Shown in pieces: positions 1 through 8,581 of a stretch of 64,000 bases of DNA; the first letter of the stretch is position 1; each line of letters starts with the position of its first letter. A model generated the notes under the pieces. That model worked only from the letters and a program-made list of their open reading frames with translations. It made no database searches and had not been told where the DNA came from. Made by a program: the position numbers and the translations under genes. This DNA is from Nocardia salmonicida NBRC 13393 (GTDB lineage Bacteria; Actinomycetota; Actinomycetes; Mycobacteriales; Mycobacteriaceae), in assembly GCF_001613085.1 (NCBI RefSeq), contig NZ_BDBR01000017.1:62001-126000 (forward strand), in the 5' to 3' direction.

Positions 1-275
1 GTCTTCGGCTGGTTCCATACGGCGTCGAACCGGTCGATGATCGTCGCCTTGCCGATATTTGGTGCCGCCTGCAGGCCGCCTGGTTCGGCGGCAGAGCCCT
101 CGACAGGGGTCTTGGCCTGGTCGGCGTTCATGGATTTCATCATGAACACCATGCTCAGTGGGCAGGCCGCGAGGATCAGCAGGGGCGCCGCGGCTACGAT
201 CCAGCCCGGTTGCAGTACGAGTACGGCGACGGCGATGATGCCGAGGGTGATGAGGATCTTCTTGTTGAAGCACAT
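1..275 (-). CDS. DUF2933-like small membrane protein (partial, 3' end outside window)
   Basis: Ninety-one codons are visible before the window edge. It begins MCFNKKILITLG and has one hydrophobic hairpin-like stretch (about residues 7-48) containing a Cys-Pro pair followed by SMVFMMKSMN, the pattern of DUF2933 small membrane proteins often found with metal genes. A GGAG lies 8 bases before the ATG. It starts 5 bases after the lgt stop, so it is probably the last gene of the lgt operon. The function is not known; a metal-related role is inferred only from context. The C-terminal part after residue 55 is soluble and not recognised. Confidence 0.6.
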   Translation of the reverse strand, partial: MCFNKKILITLGIIAVAVLVLQPGWIVAAAPLLILAACPLSMVFMMKSMNADQAKTPVEGSAAEPGGLQAAPNIGKATIIDRFDAVWNQPK

Positions 276-280
276 GGTGA

Positions 281-1288
281 TCACTCCGAGGGGGATGGCC
301 GTGGGGATCGCGGCGCCTTGTATATCGGTTGTAATGAGACGGTAGGTGTCGGCTGTGAAGAATCTGTGAGCTCGGGATGGGTGCTCGATGTGCGTCCGGG
401 TCCCACCGCGATCACACTGTCGGCGGGTGGTGAATCGGATGCGGGAACAGTGGTATCCGCGGCGGCGGGCGGGCCGCTGTGACGCCGCGGTCGGCGCGCG
501 TAGAGGAACGCAGCGGCTGCGGTGAACAGCAGTGCGCTGGTCCACACGTTCAGCCGCAGTCCGAGTATCTGGTTGGCGGGGTCCACGCGCAGCATCTCGA
601 TTCCGCCGCGGCCTGCGGTGTAGGCGGCGATGTAGAGGGCGAATACGCGGCCGCGGTCGAGGTGGAACCGTCGCTCGGCCCACAGGATCAGTCCCACGGC
701 CAGCAGGTCCCAGGTGGCCTCGTAGGCGAACACCGGGTGATAGGTGTCGGTCAGCGGGGTCGCCGCAGGTCGATGTGCTGGGTCGATGACCAACCCCCAC
801 GGCAGATCCGTGGGCCGGCCGTAGAGTTCCTGGTTGAACCAGCAGCCCACCCGTCCGATCGCCTGACCGACCAGCAAGGCCGGTGCCATGGCGTCGGCGA
901 AGCCGGCGAAGCCGGCGAAGCCGATACCGCGACGACGCAGCGCGATCCACGCGCCGAGCACACCACCGGCGACCGCACCCCAGATGCCAAGTCCTCCCTG
1001 CCAGACATACAGGGCGGCAACCGGATTGCGGCCGGGTCCGAAATAGAGCTGCCAGCTGGTGAGCACGTGGTAGAGGCGGCCACCGGCGATGCCGAAGGGC
1101 ACCGCGAGGACCGCGACGTCGACAACGGTGCCCGGTGCGCCGCCGCGCGAACGCCACCGCCACTCACCGACCGCGACTCCGGCAAGGATTCCCAGGAGCA
1201 CCATGATCGAATACCAGTGCAGCATCAGCGTGCCCACCTCCAGGTAGGGGCTGGGCGGGCTCGGTATCGACGCCAGATTCATCGGCAC
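281..1288 (-). CDS. lgt: Prolipoprotein diacylglyceryl transferase
   Basis: Lgt transfers diacylglycerol from phosphatidylglycerol to the lipobox Cys of prelipoproteins in the inner membrane. The protein is 335 residues with about seven membrane segments. The Lgt signature GRVGCWFNQELYGRPT is at residues 145-160, and WQGGLGIWGAVAGG is at 96-109. The last 50 residues are a Pro/Ser-rich tail typical of actinobacterial Lgt. A 9-base unit repeated three times (about 895-923) encodes FAGFAGFAD at 124-132, a small in-frame expansion. It follows the Met-rich secreted protein gene after 7 bases. Together with lspA at 35.2-35.7 kb this island carries two lipoprotein-maturation enzymes, probably extra copies to the chromosomal ones. 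Confidence 0.95.
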   Translation of the reverse strand: MPMNLASIPSPPSPYLEVGTLMLHWYSIMVLLGILAGVAVGEWRWRSRGGAPGTVVDVAVLAVPFGIAGGRLYHVLTSWQLYFGPGRNPVAALYVWQGGLGIWGAVAGGVLGAWIALRRRGIGFAGFAGFADAMAPALLVGQAIGRVGCWFNQELYGRPTDLPWGLVIDPAHRPAATPLTDTYHPVFAYEATWDLLAVGLILWAERRFHLDRGRVFALYIAAYTAGRGGIEMLRVDPANQILGLRLNVWTSALLFTAAAAFLYARRPRRHSGPPAAADTTVPASDSPPADSVIAVGPGRTSSTHPELTDSSQPTPTVSLQPIYKAPRSPRPSPSE

Positions 1289-1295
1289 GGGTTTC

Positions 1296-1688
1296 CTACC
1301 CTCGGCACGGTGTCACGGTCGAGCGCACCGGTGACATGGCGGCCGCGCCGGTCATGCCATGATGGCCACTCTCGGCGCTGGTGCCGCCCATCATCGGCCC
1401 CGGCATCATCTGGCCACCGGTCATCGGCGCCGACATCATGCCGCCGGTCCGCATCATGTCCTGCATCGTCGCTCGCGCTTGGTCGCGGTCACCGGAGGGT
1501 AGGGCGTCGGTGCAGTGGCGGATCATCGATTCCTGGTCCTGCCCGGAGCCGGGGTCCTGTTGTGTGGTGGAGGGTGGTTGTGTGCCGGGCCCGGTGGGTT
1601 CGGGTGTCTGGGCGGTGGCGATACCGAAGGCACCGGCGCCGAGCAGAACACTCCCGGCGATCGCTGCGATTGCTGTGCGTTTCTTCAT
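1296..1688 (-). CDS. Secreted Met-rich protein, putative periplasmic copper binder
   Basis: A 130-residue protein with a clear Sec signal peptide (MKKRTAIAAIAGSVLLGAG, cleavage near residue 26). The mature part is Gln/Pro-rich, followed by a run with many Met pairs (MQDMMRTGGMMSAP and GGQMMPGPMMGG, roughly 75-103), one HH pair and two Cys. Met-rich exported segments of this kind bind Cu(I) in known copper-resistance proteins, so copper binding is inferred. No family was recognised. AAAGAGGG lies upstream of the ATG. It is the first gene of a minus-strand group with lgt, divergent from the copper ATPase operon at 1956. Confidence 0.7.
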   Translation of the reverse strand: MKKRTAIAAIAGSVLLGAGAFGIATAQTPEPTGPGTQPPSTTQQDPGSGQDQESMIRHCTDALPSGDRDQARATMQDMMRTGGMMSAPMTGGQMMPGPMMGGTSAESGHHGMTGAAAMSPVRSTVTPCRG

Positions 1689-1955
1689 GGGTTTCGCCCT
1701 CTTTCAGGTGAGATTGCCGGGCCCAGTTTGTGGTGGTGAGCCTCGGGTGATCTCGAAATTAGGCAGCGGCTGTGAAGAAGCCGTGAAGGGCTGATGTGGG
1801 ACCGCTGTGCGCATGCCTCGACCGGTATCAGCGCCAGGGCAGCGCCGGTTATACCTACCGGTACCGCGCATCGGTAAGTGAGTTCGACACGACTCCACGC
1901 GGTGCGGTGGTCTGTCCCGTCTCGTGGGACGAGAGACAACAATGGAGGTGAGCGT
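1689..1955. promoter_or_regulatory. Divergent regulatory region with inverted repeat
   Basis: This region separates the minus-strand Met-rich/lgt genes from the plus-strand copper ATPase operon. A perfect inverted repeat TCTCGT-GGG-ACGAGA lies at 1920-1934, just before the strong ribosome site of the leader ORF, and ATACCTACCGGTACC is at about 1850-1864. Either could be an operator, for example for the CsoR or response regulator encoded downstream. No binding evidence can be read from sequence alone. Confidence 0.4.
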
Positions 1956-2042
1956 ATGCGGAATCGGATTCACCGACGGCAGGGCCGGGTGAGCGCGCTA
2001 GCGCGTCCGGTGTCGGCTCGGCAGCTGAGGAGAAGGTCGTGA
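1956..2042 (+). CDS. 28-codon Arg-rich leader ORF upstream of the copper ATPase
   Basis: This short frame starts at an ATG preceded by a strong site (GGAGGTGAGCGT). It encodes 28 residues beginning MRNRIHRRQGR, with at least ten Arg. Its TGA overlaps the GTG start of the ATPase gene in a GTGA arrangement, which fits translational coupling. It has no Cys or Met cluster and no recognised family. It may be a regulatory leader or simply a translation primer; that it is translated is an inference from the ribosome site and the overlap. Confidence 0.4.
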   Translation: MRNRIHRRQGRVSALARPVSARQLRRRS

Positions 2043-4555
2043 GTATGGACAAGATCGCGGTCATGATCGGGTCGCTCGCCGCGATCGCGGCGTTGGCGTG
2101 GTTCTTCTTCGGGCCGCGCAAGTCACGGACCGCGCAACTGCGGGAAGGGATTCAGCAAATCGGTGTCACCGTCAAAGGCGGGTATGCCCCGGACCTGATC
2201 CGGGTCCGCCAGGGCGTCCCGGTGCGCATGCTGTTCGACCGGCAGGAAAGCGGCGACTGCACCTCACGGGTGGTTTTTCCCGACCTCGGCCTCAGCAGGT
2301 CGCTGCCGGCGTTCGAAACGACGGCGGTCGAATTCGTGCCGGACACGGTGGGCCGGTTCGGGTTCGCCTGCGGAATGAACATGGTCCACGGAACGCTGAT
2401 CGTCGACCCGAACGAAGAAACGAGCCAGACCACCAGGCCGGACCAGTCTGCCCAGCATCCGACGGATTCGGTGGCCGGGGACGGCGCGGCCGAGGAGGAC
2501 GCCGAGGCCTCCGAGCGGCGCGCCGAGATCAAGGATCTGTCGCGTCGGGTGCTGGTCGGCGCTCTGCTGTCCGCGCCGGTCGCGCTGGCGGTGATGCTGC
2601 ACGAATTCTTCGGTGTCGACGTGCCCGGGCTGTTGTTGAACCACTGGTTCCAGTTCGCGTTGATCACTCCGGTGATGTTCTACACCGGTTACCCGATCCA
2701 TCGCACCGGTTGGCGGGCGCTGCGCAACCGGTCCGCGGAGATGAACTCGCTGATCACGTTGGGTACGTGCGCGGCGTACGGGTACAGCGTGCTGGTCACC
2801 GTCGCGCCGGGGTTGCTGCCGGAGTCGGTGCGGGAGGTCTACTACGAGGCGGTCGGGGTCATCTTGACTCTGATCCTGCTCGGGCGGTTGTTCGAGGCGA
2901 AGGCCAAAGCCGGTACCGGGCAGGCGATCCGGGAGCTGCTGGGCCTGCAACCCAAGACCGCGCGGGTCGTGCGCGACGGCGTTGAGGTCGATGTTGCGGT
3001 CGAGGAGGTCGTGGTCGGTGATGTGATCGTGGTCCGGCCGGGTGAGCAGGTGCCGGTGGACGGTGTCATCGTCGATGGCCGGTCCTCGCTGGATGAATCG
3101 ATGGTCACCGGGGAGTCGATCCCGGTGACCAAGACTGTCGGCGACGAGGTAGTCGGTGCGACGGTGAACCAGACTGGTGCGTTCCGGTTGCGGGCCACCC
3201 GGGTGGGATCCGATACCGCGCTGGCGCAGATCATCCGGCTGGTGCGCCAAGCCCAGGCGTCACGGGCGCCGATCCAGCGAATCGCCGACCTCGTGTCGAG
3301 CTACTTCGTGCCCGCTGTCGTGTTCATCGCCATCACCGCGTTCGCGGTCTGGTACGTCGTGGGGCCCAGTCCAGCGTTCACCCTCGGTCTGGTCTCGGCG
3401 GTGGCGGTGCTGATCATCGCGTGCCCATGCGCACTAGGGTTGGCGACTCCGCTCTCGATCATGGTCGGCACCGGAAAAGGTGCTCAGTCAGGCATTCTCA
3501 TCCGGTCGGCCGAAGCGCTCGAGACCGCGCACCGGTTGCAGACCATCGTGCTGGACAAGACCGGCACCATCACCCAGGGTCGCCCTGCCCTGACCGACAT
3601 CGTCCCCGCGGCGGGGTTCGGCACCGACGAGATCATCGCGCTGGTCGCCTCCGCCGAACGGTCCTCCGAGCATCCGCTCGGGCGAGCCATCGTGGACGGG
3701 GCTACCGAGCGCGGCGTCGTCACCACGGATCCGGTCGAGTTCGACTCGGTCACCGGCCAGGGCATCCTCGCCACGATCGCAGGACGCCGGGTGCTGGTGG
3801 GTAAGGCCACGCTGCTCACCGAGGCCGGTGTGGACGTGGGCCCGCTGCGCGGGGATGCGGATCGGCTGGCTGCTCAGGGCAGGACCACTATCTTCGCCGC
3901 GGTCGATGGACGCCTGGCCGGTGTCGTCGCGGTCGCCGATACGGTGAAGGCGGATTCGGCCGCGGCGGTTGCCGCGATGCAGGGGCTCGGCTTGGACGTG
4001 GTGATGATCACCGGCGACAACCGGTACACCGCCGAAGCCATCGCCCGCGAGGTCGGGATCGGCCGGGTGCTGGCCGAGGTGCTGCCGGAGAACAAGGCGA
4101 TCGAGGTCCGCCGACTGCAGGAGGAAGGTCGGCGGGTCGGCATGGTCGGCGACGGCATCAACGACGCCCCCGCCCTGGCGCAGGCCGATGTCGGGTTCGC
4201 GATCGGCACCGGCACCGACGTGGCGATCGAAGCCTCCGACATCACGCTGATTTCCGGCGCGCTGGGTGGGGTGGTGACCGCGATCCGGCTGAGCCGGGCC
4301 ACGATGCGCAACATCCGCCAGAATCTGGTGCTGGCCTTCGTCTACAACACCGCGGGCATCCCGTTGGCGGCCGGAGTGCTGTATCCGTTCACAGGGTGGA
4401 TGCTCAGCCCGATCATCGCGGCCGCGGCGATGGCATTGTCCTCGCTGTCGGTGGTCGGCAACGCCAACCGGTTGCGCGCGTTCACCCCGGCGCCACTGCC
4501 CGCGGTGCCGGCGCAACGTATCGATGTTCGTCCAGTGGAGGTGGCGACCCCATGA
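2039..4555 (+). CDS. Copper P1B-type ATPase with N-terminal membrane-anchored cupredoxin domain
   Basis: An 838-residue Cu(I)-exporting P-type ATPase. Residues 6-24 form a membrane anchor. Residues 40-122 form a cupredoxin-like domain with Cys74 and Cys111-Gly-Met, where Cu pumps normally carry an HMA domain. The pump core follows: TGES at 357-360, CPC at 462-464 in the metal-transport helix, phosphorylated Asp506 in DKTGT, GDGIND at 704-709, and the late helices VYN and MALSS typical of Cu(I) pumps (P1B-1). The GTG start overlaps the leader stop and GAGGAGA lies before it; the ATG two codons later is an alternative. It heads an operon with overlapping regulator, kinase and csoR genes. The cupredoxin resembles the C-termini of the SafE-type proteins at 17.6 and 45.6 kb. 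Confidence 0.92.
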   Translation: MSMDKIAVMIGSLAAIAALAWFFFGPRKSRTAQLREGIQQIGVTVKGGYAPDLIRVRQGVPVRMLFDRQESGDCTSRVVFPDLGLSRSLPAFETTAVEFVPDTVGRFGFACGMNMVHGTLIVDPNEETSQTTRPDQSAQHPTDSVAGDGAAEEDAEASERRAEIKDLSRRVLVGALLSAPVALAVMLHEFFGVDVPGLLLNHWFQFALITPVMFYTGYPIHRTGWRALRNRSAEMNSLITLGTCAAYGYSVLVTVAPGLLPESVREVYYEAVGVILTLILLGRLFEAKAKAGTGQAIRELLGLQPKTARVVRDGVEVDVAVEEVVVGDVIVVRPGEQVPVDGVIVDGRSSLDESMVTGESIPVTKTVGDEVVGATVNQTGAFRLRATRVGSDTALAQIIRLVRQAQASRAPIQRIADLVSSYFVPAVVFIAITAFAVWYVVGPSPAFTLGLVSAVAVLIIACPCALGLATPLSIMVGTGKGAQSGILIRSAEALETAHRLQTIVLDKTGTITQGRPALTDIVPAAGFGTDEIIALVASAERSSEHPLGRAIVDGATERGVVTTDPVEFDSVTGQGILATIAGRRVLVGKATLLTEAGVDVGPLRGDADRLAAQGRTTIFAAVDGRLAGVVAVADTVKADSAAAVAAMQGLGLDVVMITGDNRYTAEAIAREVGIGRVLAEVLPENKAIEVRRLQEEGRRVGMVGDGINDAPALAQADVGFAIGTGTDVAIEASDITLISGALGGVVTAIRLSRATMRNIRQNLVLAFVYNTAGIPLAAGVLYPFTGWMLSPIIAAAAMALSSLSVVGNANRLRAFTPAPLPAVPAQRIDVRPVEVATP

Positions 4556-5253
4556 CGGGCGAGACGGTGCTGGTCGTCGACGACGAAGCCAAGCTGCGGG
4601 CGCTGGTGCGCGACTATCTGGAACGCGACGGATACCGGGTGCTGGAGGCGGTCGAGGGCCGCGGGGCACTCGACCTGGCGCGCACCGCCCAACCCGATCT
4701 GATCATTTTGGATCTGGGCCTGCCAGGGCTGCCCGGTGACGAGGTCGCGCGGCTGCTGCGCCGCGACTGCGATGTACCGATCGTGATGCTCACCGCCCGC
4801 GCCGCCGAGCACGACCGGGTGGCGGGGCTGCGGCTGGGCGCCGACGACTACGTCGTCAAACCGTTCAGCCCCCGAGAACTGGTGGCGCGGGTAGAGGCGG
4901 TGCTGCGGCGCGCCGGCAGCGGTCGCGCCGACACCGAGACCGCGGTGTCCTACGGCGATGGGCGGCTGCGGATCGACACCGAGCGCCGGGAGGTCTACTC
5001 CGGGGGCGAGCCGGTCGAGCTCACCCGCTCGGAGTTCGACCTGCTCGCCGCGCTCGCGTCCCGGCCCGGACGTGCCTGGAGCCGCATGGAATTGGTCGGC
5101 CGGATCCAGGGCCACACGTTCGAGGCATACGAACGCACCACCGATGTGCACGTGAAGAACCTGCGCCGCAAGCTCGGCGACGAATCCCCGTTCCAGATCG
5201 TGGTGACCGTCGCCGGGATCGGGTACAAGCTGGGAGTCGAGCGCGATGGGTGA
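4552..5253 (+). CDS. OmpR/PhoB-family response regulator
   Basis: A 233-residue two-component regulator. The receiver domain has acidic residues at 10-11, phospho-acceptor Asp54 and conserved Lys103 (YVVKPF). A winged-helix DNA-binding domain occupies about 135-230, ending in the usual VVTVAGIGYKL. Its ATG overlaps the ATPase stop (ATGA), and the kinase gene overlaps its end by 8 bases, so all three are co-translated. It probably controls metal-stress genes with the kinase; the copper signal is inferred from the operon. Confidence 0.93.
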   Translation: MTGETVLVVDDEAKLRALVRDYLERDGYRVLEAVEGRGALDLARTAQPDLIILDLGLPGLPGDEVARLLRRDCDVPIVMLTARAAEHDRVAGLRLGADDYVVKPFSPRELVARVEAVLRRAGSGRADTETAVSYGDGRLRIDTERREVYSGGEPVELTRSEFDLLAALASRPGRAWSRMELVGRIQGHTFEAYERTTDVHVKNLRRKLGDESPFQIVVTVAGIGYKLGVERDG

Positions 5254-6628
5254 GTTCTTGCGTGGCCGCTTCGCGCGCCGCCTCGCGTTGGCTTTCGCGA
5301 CGCTGGGCGCGGGCGCGGCCCTGTTGACCGCGGTCCTGGTCAATCTTGCCTTCGGCGCCCGTTTCGACGACTATCGCGCCGCACAGCAGCAGATCCGCCA
5401 GCAACAGCTGGTCGCCATGTTCGCCGCAGAGTACGCCTCTGTCGACGGCTGGAACCGGCAGAAGCTGAACGAACTCGCCCCGACGGTCACCATGACCGGC
5501 TCCCAGGTCGATCTGCGCGCAGCCGACGGCACGAAGGTGTGGTCGCTGGCCGACGCCGATGTCGATGACTCGGTACTGGCGATGCACCGGGACATGATGG
5601 GCGTGGGAGAGCTCGGCCCACCTCAGCAACTCCCCGTCGTCGTCAACGGTCGCCAAGTCGGCATCCTCGACGTCCAGGTTCCGCAGGGCCCGATCCCCGC
5701 GGTGGACCGCACCTTCCGCTCCGATGTCAACAAGTTGCTGATCGCCGGGGGGCTCATCGCCTCGGTGATCGCCCTCGGCGTCGGTCTCTACACCGCGCGC
5801 CGCGCGACCGCGCCGATCGCCGAACTCACCCACGCCGCAGCCGATCTCGCCGACGGCCGCAAGGACCGGCGGGTGACCCGAATTCCGGACAACGAAATCG
5901 GCCTGCTGGCAACCACCTTCAACACCATGGCTGATCGCATCGAACGCGAAGAGGAACTACGCCGCCTCTTCGCGGCCGACGTTGCCCACGAACTACGCAC
6001 ACCGCTGGCCATCCTGCGCAGCGAACTCGAAGCCGTTCAAGACGGCGTCCGCGCACCCACACCGGCCGTGATCGCTTCCCTGCACGAAGAGACACTGCGG
6101 ATGGGCCGTCTCATCGCCGACCTGGAAACACTCGCCTCCGCCGACGCCGCCGCCTTCACCCTGCAACGCCGCACCCTCTCGCTCACCGACATCGTCGCAT
6201 CCACCGTGGAGGATTTCCGCGACCGATTCAGTCAGGCCGGTATCACTGTGAACATCGAACTCACCGACGTCTTCGTCGACGGCGACGACGACCGGCTCCG
6301 CCAGATCATCACCAACCAGCTCACCAACGCCCTGAAATTCGTTCCCCCCGATGGGACCGTCACCGTCACGGTTCAGCGTGTCGGAGGCTTGGCCGAGCTG
6401 CGGATCCGCGACACCGGGCCGGGTATCCCCGACCCCGACCTGCCACACATCTTCGACCGTTTCTTCCGTAGCCGCACCGCCCGCGCCGACGGCTCCGGCA
6501 TCGGACTCGCTGTCGCCAAAGAACTCACCACAGCCCACGGCGGCACCATCACCGCCACCAGCGGCCCCGGCCGAGGAACCACCTTCACCACACGGCTACC
6601 AGCCACACCCAACCCGACCACACGCTGA
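5246..6628 (+). CDS. Membrane sensor histidine kinase
   Basis: A 460-residue kinase. One membrane helix near residues 12-33 and another near 165-188 enclose an extracytoplasmic sensor of about 130 residues containing a Met/His patch (AMHRDMMG). A HAMP region follows, then HisKA with His248 in DVAHELRTPLA, and an ATPase domain with RDTGPGIPD and GSGIGLAVAKE. It is the partner of the overlapping regulator gene. The local copper pump and CsoR make copper sensing likely, but the sensor domain was not recognised as a known copper-binding fold. Confidence 0.92.
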   Translation: MGEFLRGRFARRLALAFATLGAGAALLTAVLVNLAFGARFDDYRAAQQQIRQQQLVAMFAAEYASVDGWNRQKLNELAPTVTMTGSQVDLRAADGTKVWSLADADVDDSVLAMHRDMMGVGELGPPQQLPVVVNGRQVGILDVQVPQGPIPAVDRTFRSDVNKLLIAGGLIASVIALGVGLYTARRATAPIAELTHAAADLADGRKDRRVTRIPDNEIGLLATTFNTMADRIEREEELRRLFAADVAHELRTPLAILRSELEAVQDGVRAPTPAVIASLHEETLRMGRLIADLETLASADAAAFTLQRRTLSLTDIVASTVEDFRDRFSQAGITVNIELTDVFVDGDDDRLRQIITNQLTNALKFVPPDGTVTVTVQRVGGLAELRIRDTGPGIPDPDLPHIFDRFFRSRTARADGSGIGLAVAKELTTAHGGTITATSGPGRGTTFTTRLPATPNPTTR

Positions 6629-6687
6629 ACCCACCAACTCGAATATCCCTGGAAGACACATCAACTCGATCCGCTGCAGAGGCCACG

Positions 6688-7014
6688 ATGGACACCGACC
6701 ACTCCGACACCCTGAACACCGACGTCGCCACGACCGGCGGCGACCACTACATCACCGCCAAAGATTCCTCTCTCCAGAGGTTGCGCCGCATCGAGGGTCA
6801 GGCCCGCGGTCTGCAGCACATGGTTGAGCAGGAGAAGTGCTGCATCGACATTCTCACTCAGGTATCGGCCATGACCAGAGCACTGCAATCGTTCGCTCTT
6901 GCCGTGCTCGATGACCACCTGCGCCACTGTGTTCTCGACGTCGCCGAAACGGGCGACCCCGCTGCGCAAGCACACGAAGCAGCCGCGGCGATCGCGCGCC
7001 TCGTACGCTCCTAG
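6688..7014 (+). CDS. csoR: Copper-sensing CsoR-family repressor
   Basis: A 108-residue all-helical CsoR protein. The Cu(I) ligands are present with the spacing of characterised CsoR: Cys52, His77 and Cys81 (25 and 29 residues apart). Cu(I) binding releases this family from GC-rich operators. It lies 59 bases after the kinase gene, closing the operon that starts with the cupredoxin-ATPase, so it probably autoregulates that operon. The His distinguishes it from the persulfide-type paralogue at 28051. The N-terminal 25 residues are a poorly conserved tail. Confidence 0.9.
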   Translation: MDTDHSDTLNTDVATTGGDHYITAKDSSLQRLRRIEGQARGLQHMVEQEKCCIDILTQVSAMTRALQSFALAVLDDHLRHCVLDVAETGDPAAQAHEAAAAIARLVRS

Positions 7015-7048
7015 GTCAGGAGCGAACCTTCCGATTCTTGGCGCTGGT

Positions 7049-8581
7049 CTACAGGTCGAGGGTCAGCGTGGCACTGCGCGCCCGCGATACGCACGGGTAG
7101 ATGACGTCGTGGCGGTCGCGTTGTCCCGGGGGGAGCACGGTGTCGCGGTGCTCGGGTACGCCGTCCAGGACCGGGGTCTCGCAGCTGCCGCAGAACCCCT
7201 GCTCGCACGAGGACGACACCGCTCCCGGCACGGCGTCGCGCAGCGCATCGAGCAGGCTGCGGTCGGCCGGAACCACTATTGTCTGTCCGCTGCGCCGCAG
7301 CTCCACTTCGAACTCTCTGTCCGGGCCCGAGGTCGTCTCCCTTGGCCGGCCGGGACCGAACCGTTCGGTGTGCAGGCGGCGATCGGGGAAATCGGTGGAA
7401 ACCAGTTTCTCGAGCGCGGTCAACATCGGCTCGGGTCCGCACGCGTAGATCGCCGTCGCGGGTGAGGTGGCGGCCACGGCCGCAGCGAGATCGGGCAGCC
7501 CCTCGGCATCGGCCGAGACCAGCCGGACACGATCACCACCCAACGCGACGAGTTCGTCGGCGAACGCCATCGCCGGCCGTGACCGGGCTCCGTAGACCAG
7601 ACGCCATGGCAGGCCCGCGGATTCGGCGGCACGGACCATCGGCGCGATCGCCGTGATGCCGATACCACCGGCGACGAACAGATACCCCTCTGACAGCACC
7701 AATGGGAAATTGTTTCTCGGACCATCGATGCCGACCCGCTGGCCCACCCGCAAGGTGTGCACCTCGGCCGAGCCCCCCCGGCCATCGACGACGTGTGCGA
7801 CCGCGATCCGATACGACCCGCCGGCGTCCGGATCCCCGCACAGTGAGTACTGCCGGATCAGGCCGGAGGGCAGCCGGACATCGATGTGCGCGCCCGGCTC
7901 CCACCCCGGCAGCGCTGCGCCATCCGGGTCGGCCAGGTCGAGGGTGACCACACCGTCGGCGGCGGTGTACACCGCCTGTATCTGCATCGATCGTGTTCGC
8001 GGGCGGGGTGTTTGCGCGGTCGTGCCCGGGTCGGGGCGGGCGGAGGAACCGTCACCGTCGTTGCGGCGCCCGACCAGTAGCCGGTAGATGCTGAGGAAGG
8101 CGACCAGGGCGACCAGGGCCAGGGCGGTCGTGCGTACGAGGGTCTGGTCGGTTCCGGCGGTGAGTGCGTGCACGGTGGCCAGGATGAACAGCACGAACGC
8201 GGTGGTGTGTACCCAGCGCCACCACCGGTGGGGGATACGTGACCGCATCAGCGACGTCGCCTGCACCGCGACAAGCAGATACACCGCGATCACACCCCAC
8301 CCCACGGCGACCGGCCGGTACTGCGAGGTGAAGGGGACCAGTATCTCGAGCACGCCGAGCCGCACCCAGCGGTCGGTCAACAGCCCGACCAGATGCAGCC
8401 CCAGGAACACCAGCGACAGCACCGACACGAACCTGTGTAGATCGAGCAGCCGGGCGGGCATCGCCCGCGCGCCGAGCACCCGGCTCGACATCAGCAGTCC
8501 CCACACCACCGTGGCCGAGAGCAGCCACCAGGAGACCAGTCCGCCCGAACGGGCTACATACCAGGACAATTGGGAGCCCAC
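7049..8581 (-). CDS. Membrane haem/flavin/2Fe-2S oxidoreductase (ferric-reductase-like and phthalate-dioxygenase-reductase fusion)
   Basis: A 510-residue fusion. The first 190 residues form about six membrane helices with paired His (LHRF, LGLHLVG, HRWWRWVHTTAF, TVHAL), consistent with bis-His haem b. Residues 205-425 are an FNR-type flavin/NAD(P)H module with RQYSL, GGIGITAIAPM and a YACGPEPML end. A plant-type 2Fe-2S domain closes the protein with Cys459, 464, 467 and 497. It probably moves electrons from NAD(P)H across the membrane to a metal or a periplasmic acceptor; the acceptor is unknown. It overlaps apbE by 28 bases and is the last gene of the CopA-led operon, so metal (Cu or Fe) reduction is a reasonable inference. 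Confidence 0.87.
   Translation of the reverse strand: MGSQLSWYVARSGGLVSWWLLSATVVWGLLMSSRVLGARAMPARLLDLHRFVSVLSLVFLGLHLVGLLTDRWVRLGVLEILVPFTSQYRPVAVGWGVIAVYLLVAVQATSLMRSRIPHRWWRWVHTTAFVLFILATVHALTAGTDQTLVRTTALALVALVAFLSIYRLLVGRRNDGDGSSARPDPGTTAQTPRPRTRSMQIQAVYTAADGVVTLDLADPDGAALPGWEPGAHIDVRLPSGLIRQYSLCGDPDAGGSYRIAVAHVVDGRGGSAEVHTLRVGQRVGIDGPRNNFPLVLSEGYLFVAGGIGITAIAPMVRAAESAGLPWRLVYGARSRPAMAFADELVALGGDRVRLVSADAEGLPDLAAAVAATSPATAIYACGPEPMLTALEKLVSTDFPDRRLHTERFGPGRPRETTSGPDREFEVELRRSGQTIVVPADRSLLDALRDAVPGAVSSSCEQGFCGSCETPVLDGVPEHRDTVLPPGQRDRHDVIYPCVSRARSATLTLDL

Noticed and set aside
479..1711. Long plus-strand open frame opposite lgt and the Met-rich gene
   Set aside because: It is antisense to two well-supported genes, has no ribosome site and its translation is Arg/Ser/Gly-rich with no domain, as expected for a GC-rich shadow.
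2264..4669. Long minus-strand frames opposite the cupredoxin ATPase
   Set aside because: Composition is His/Arg/Asp-rich shadow of the real gene; no start signal or family.
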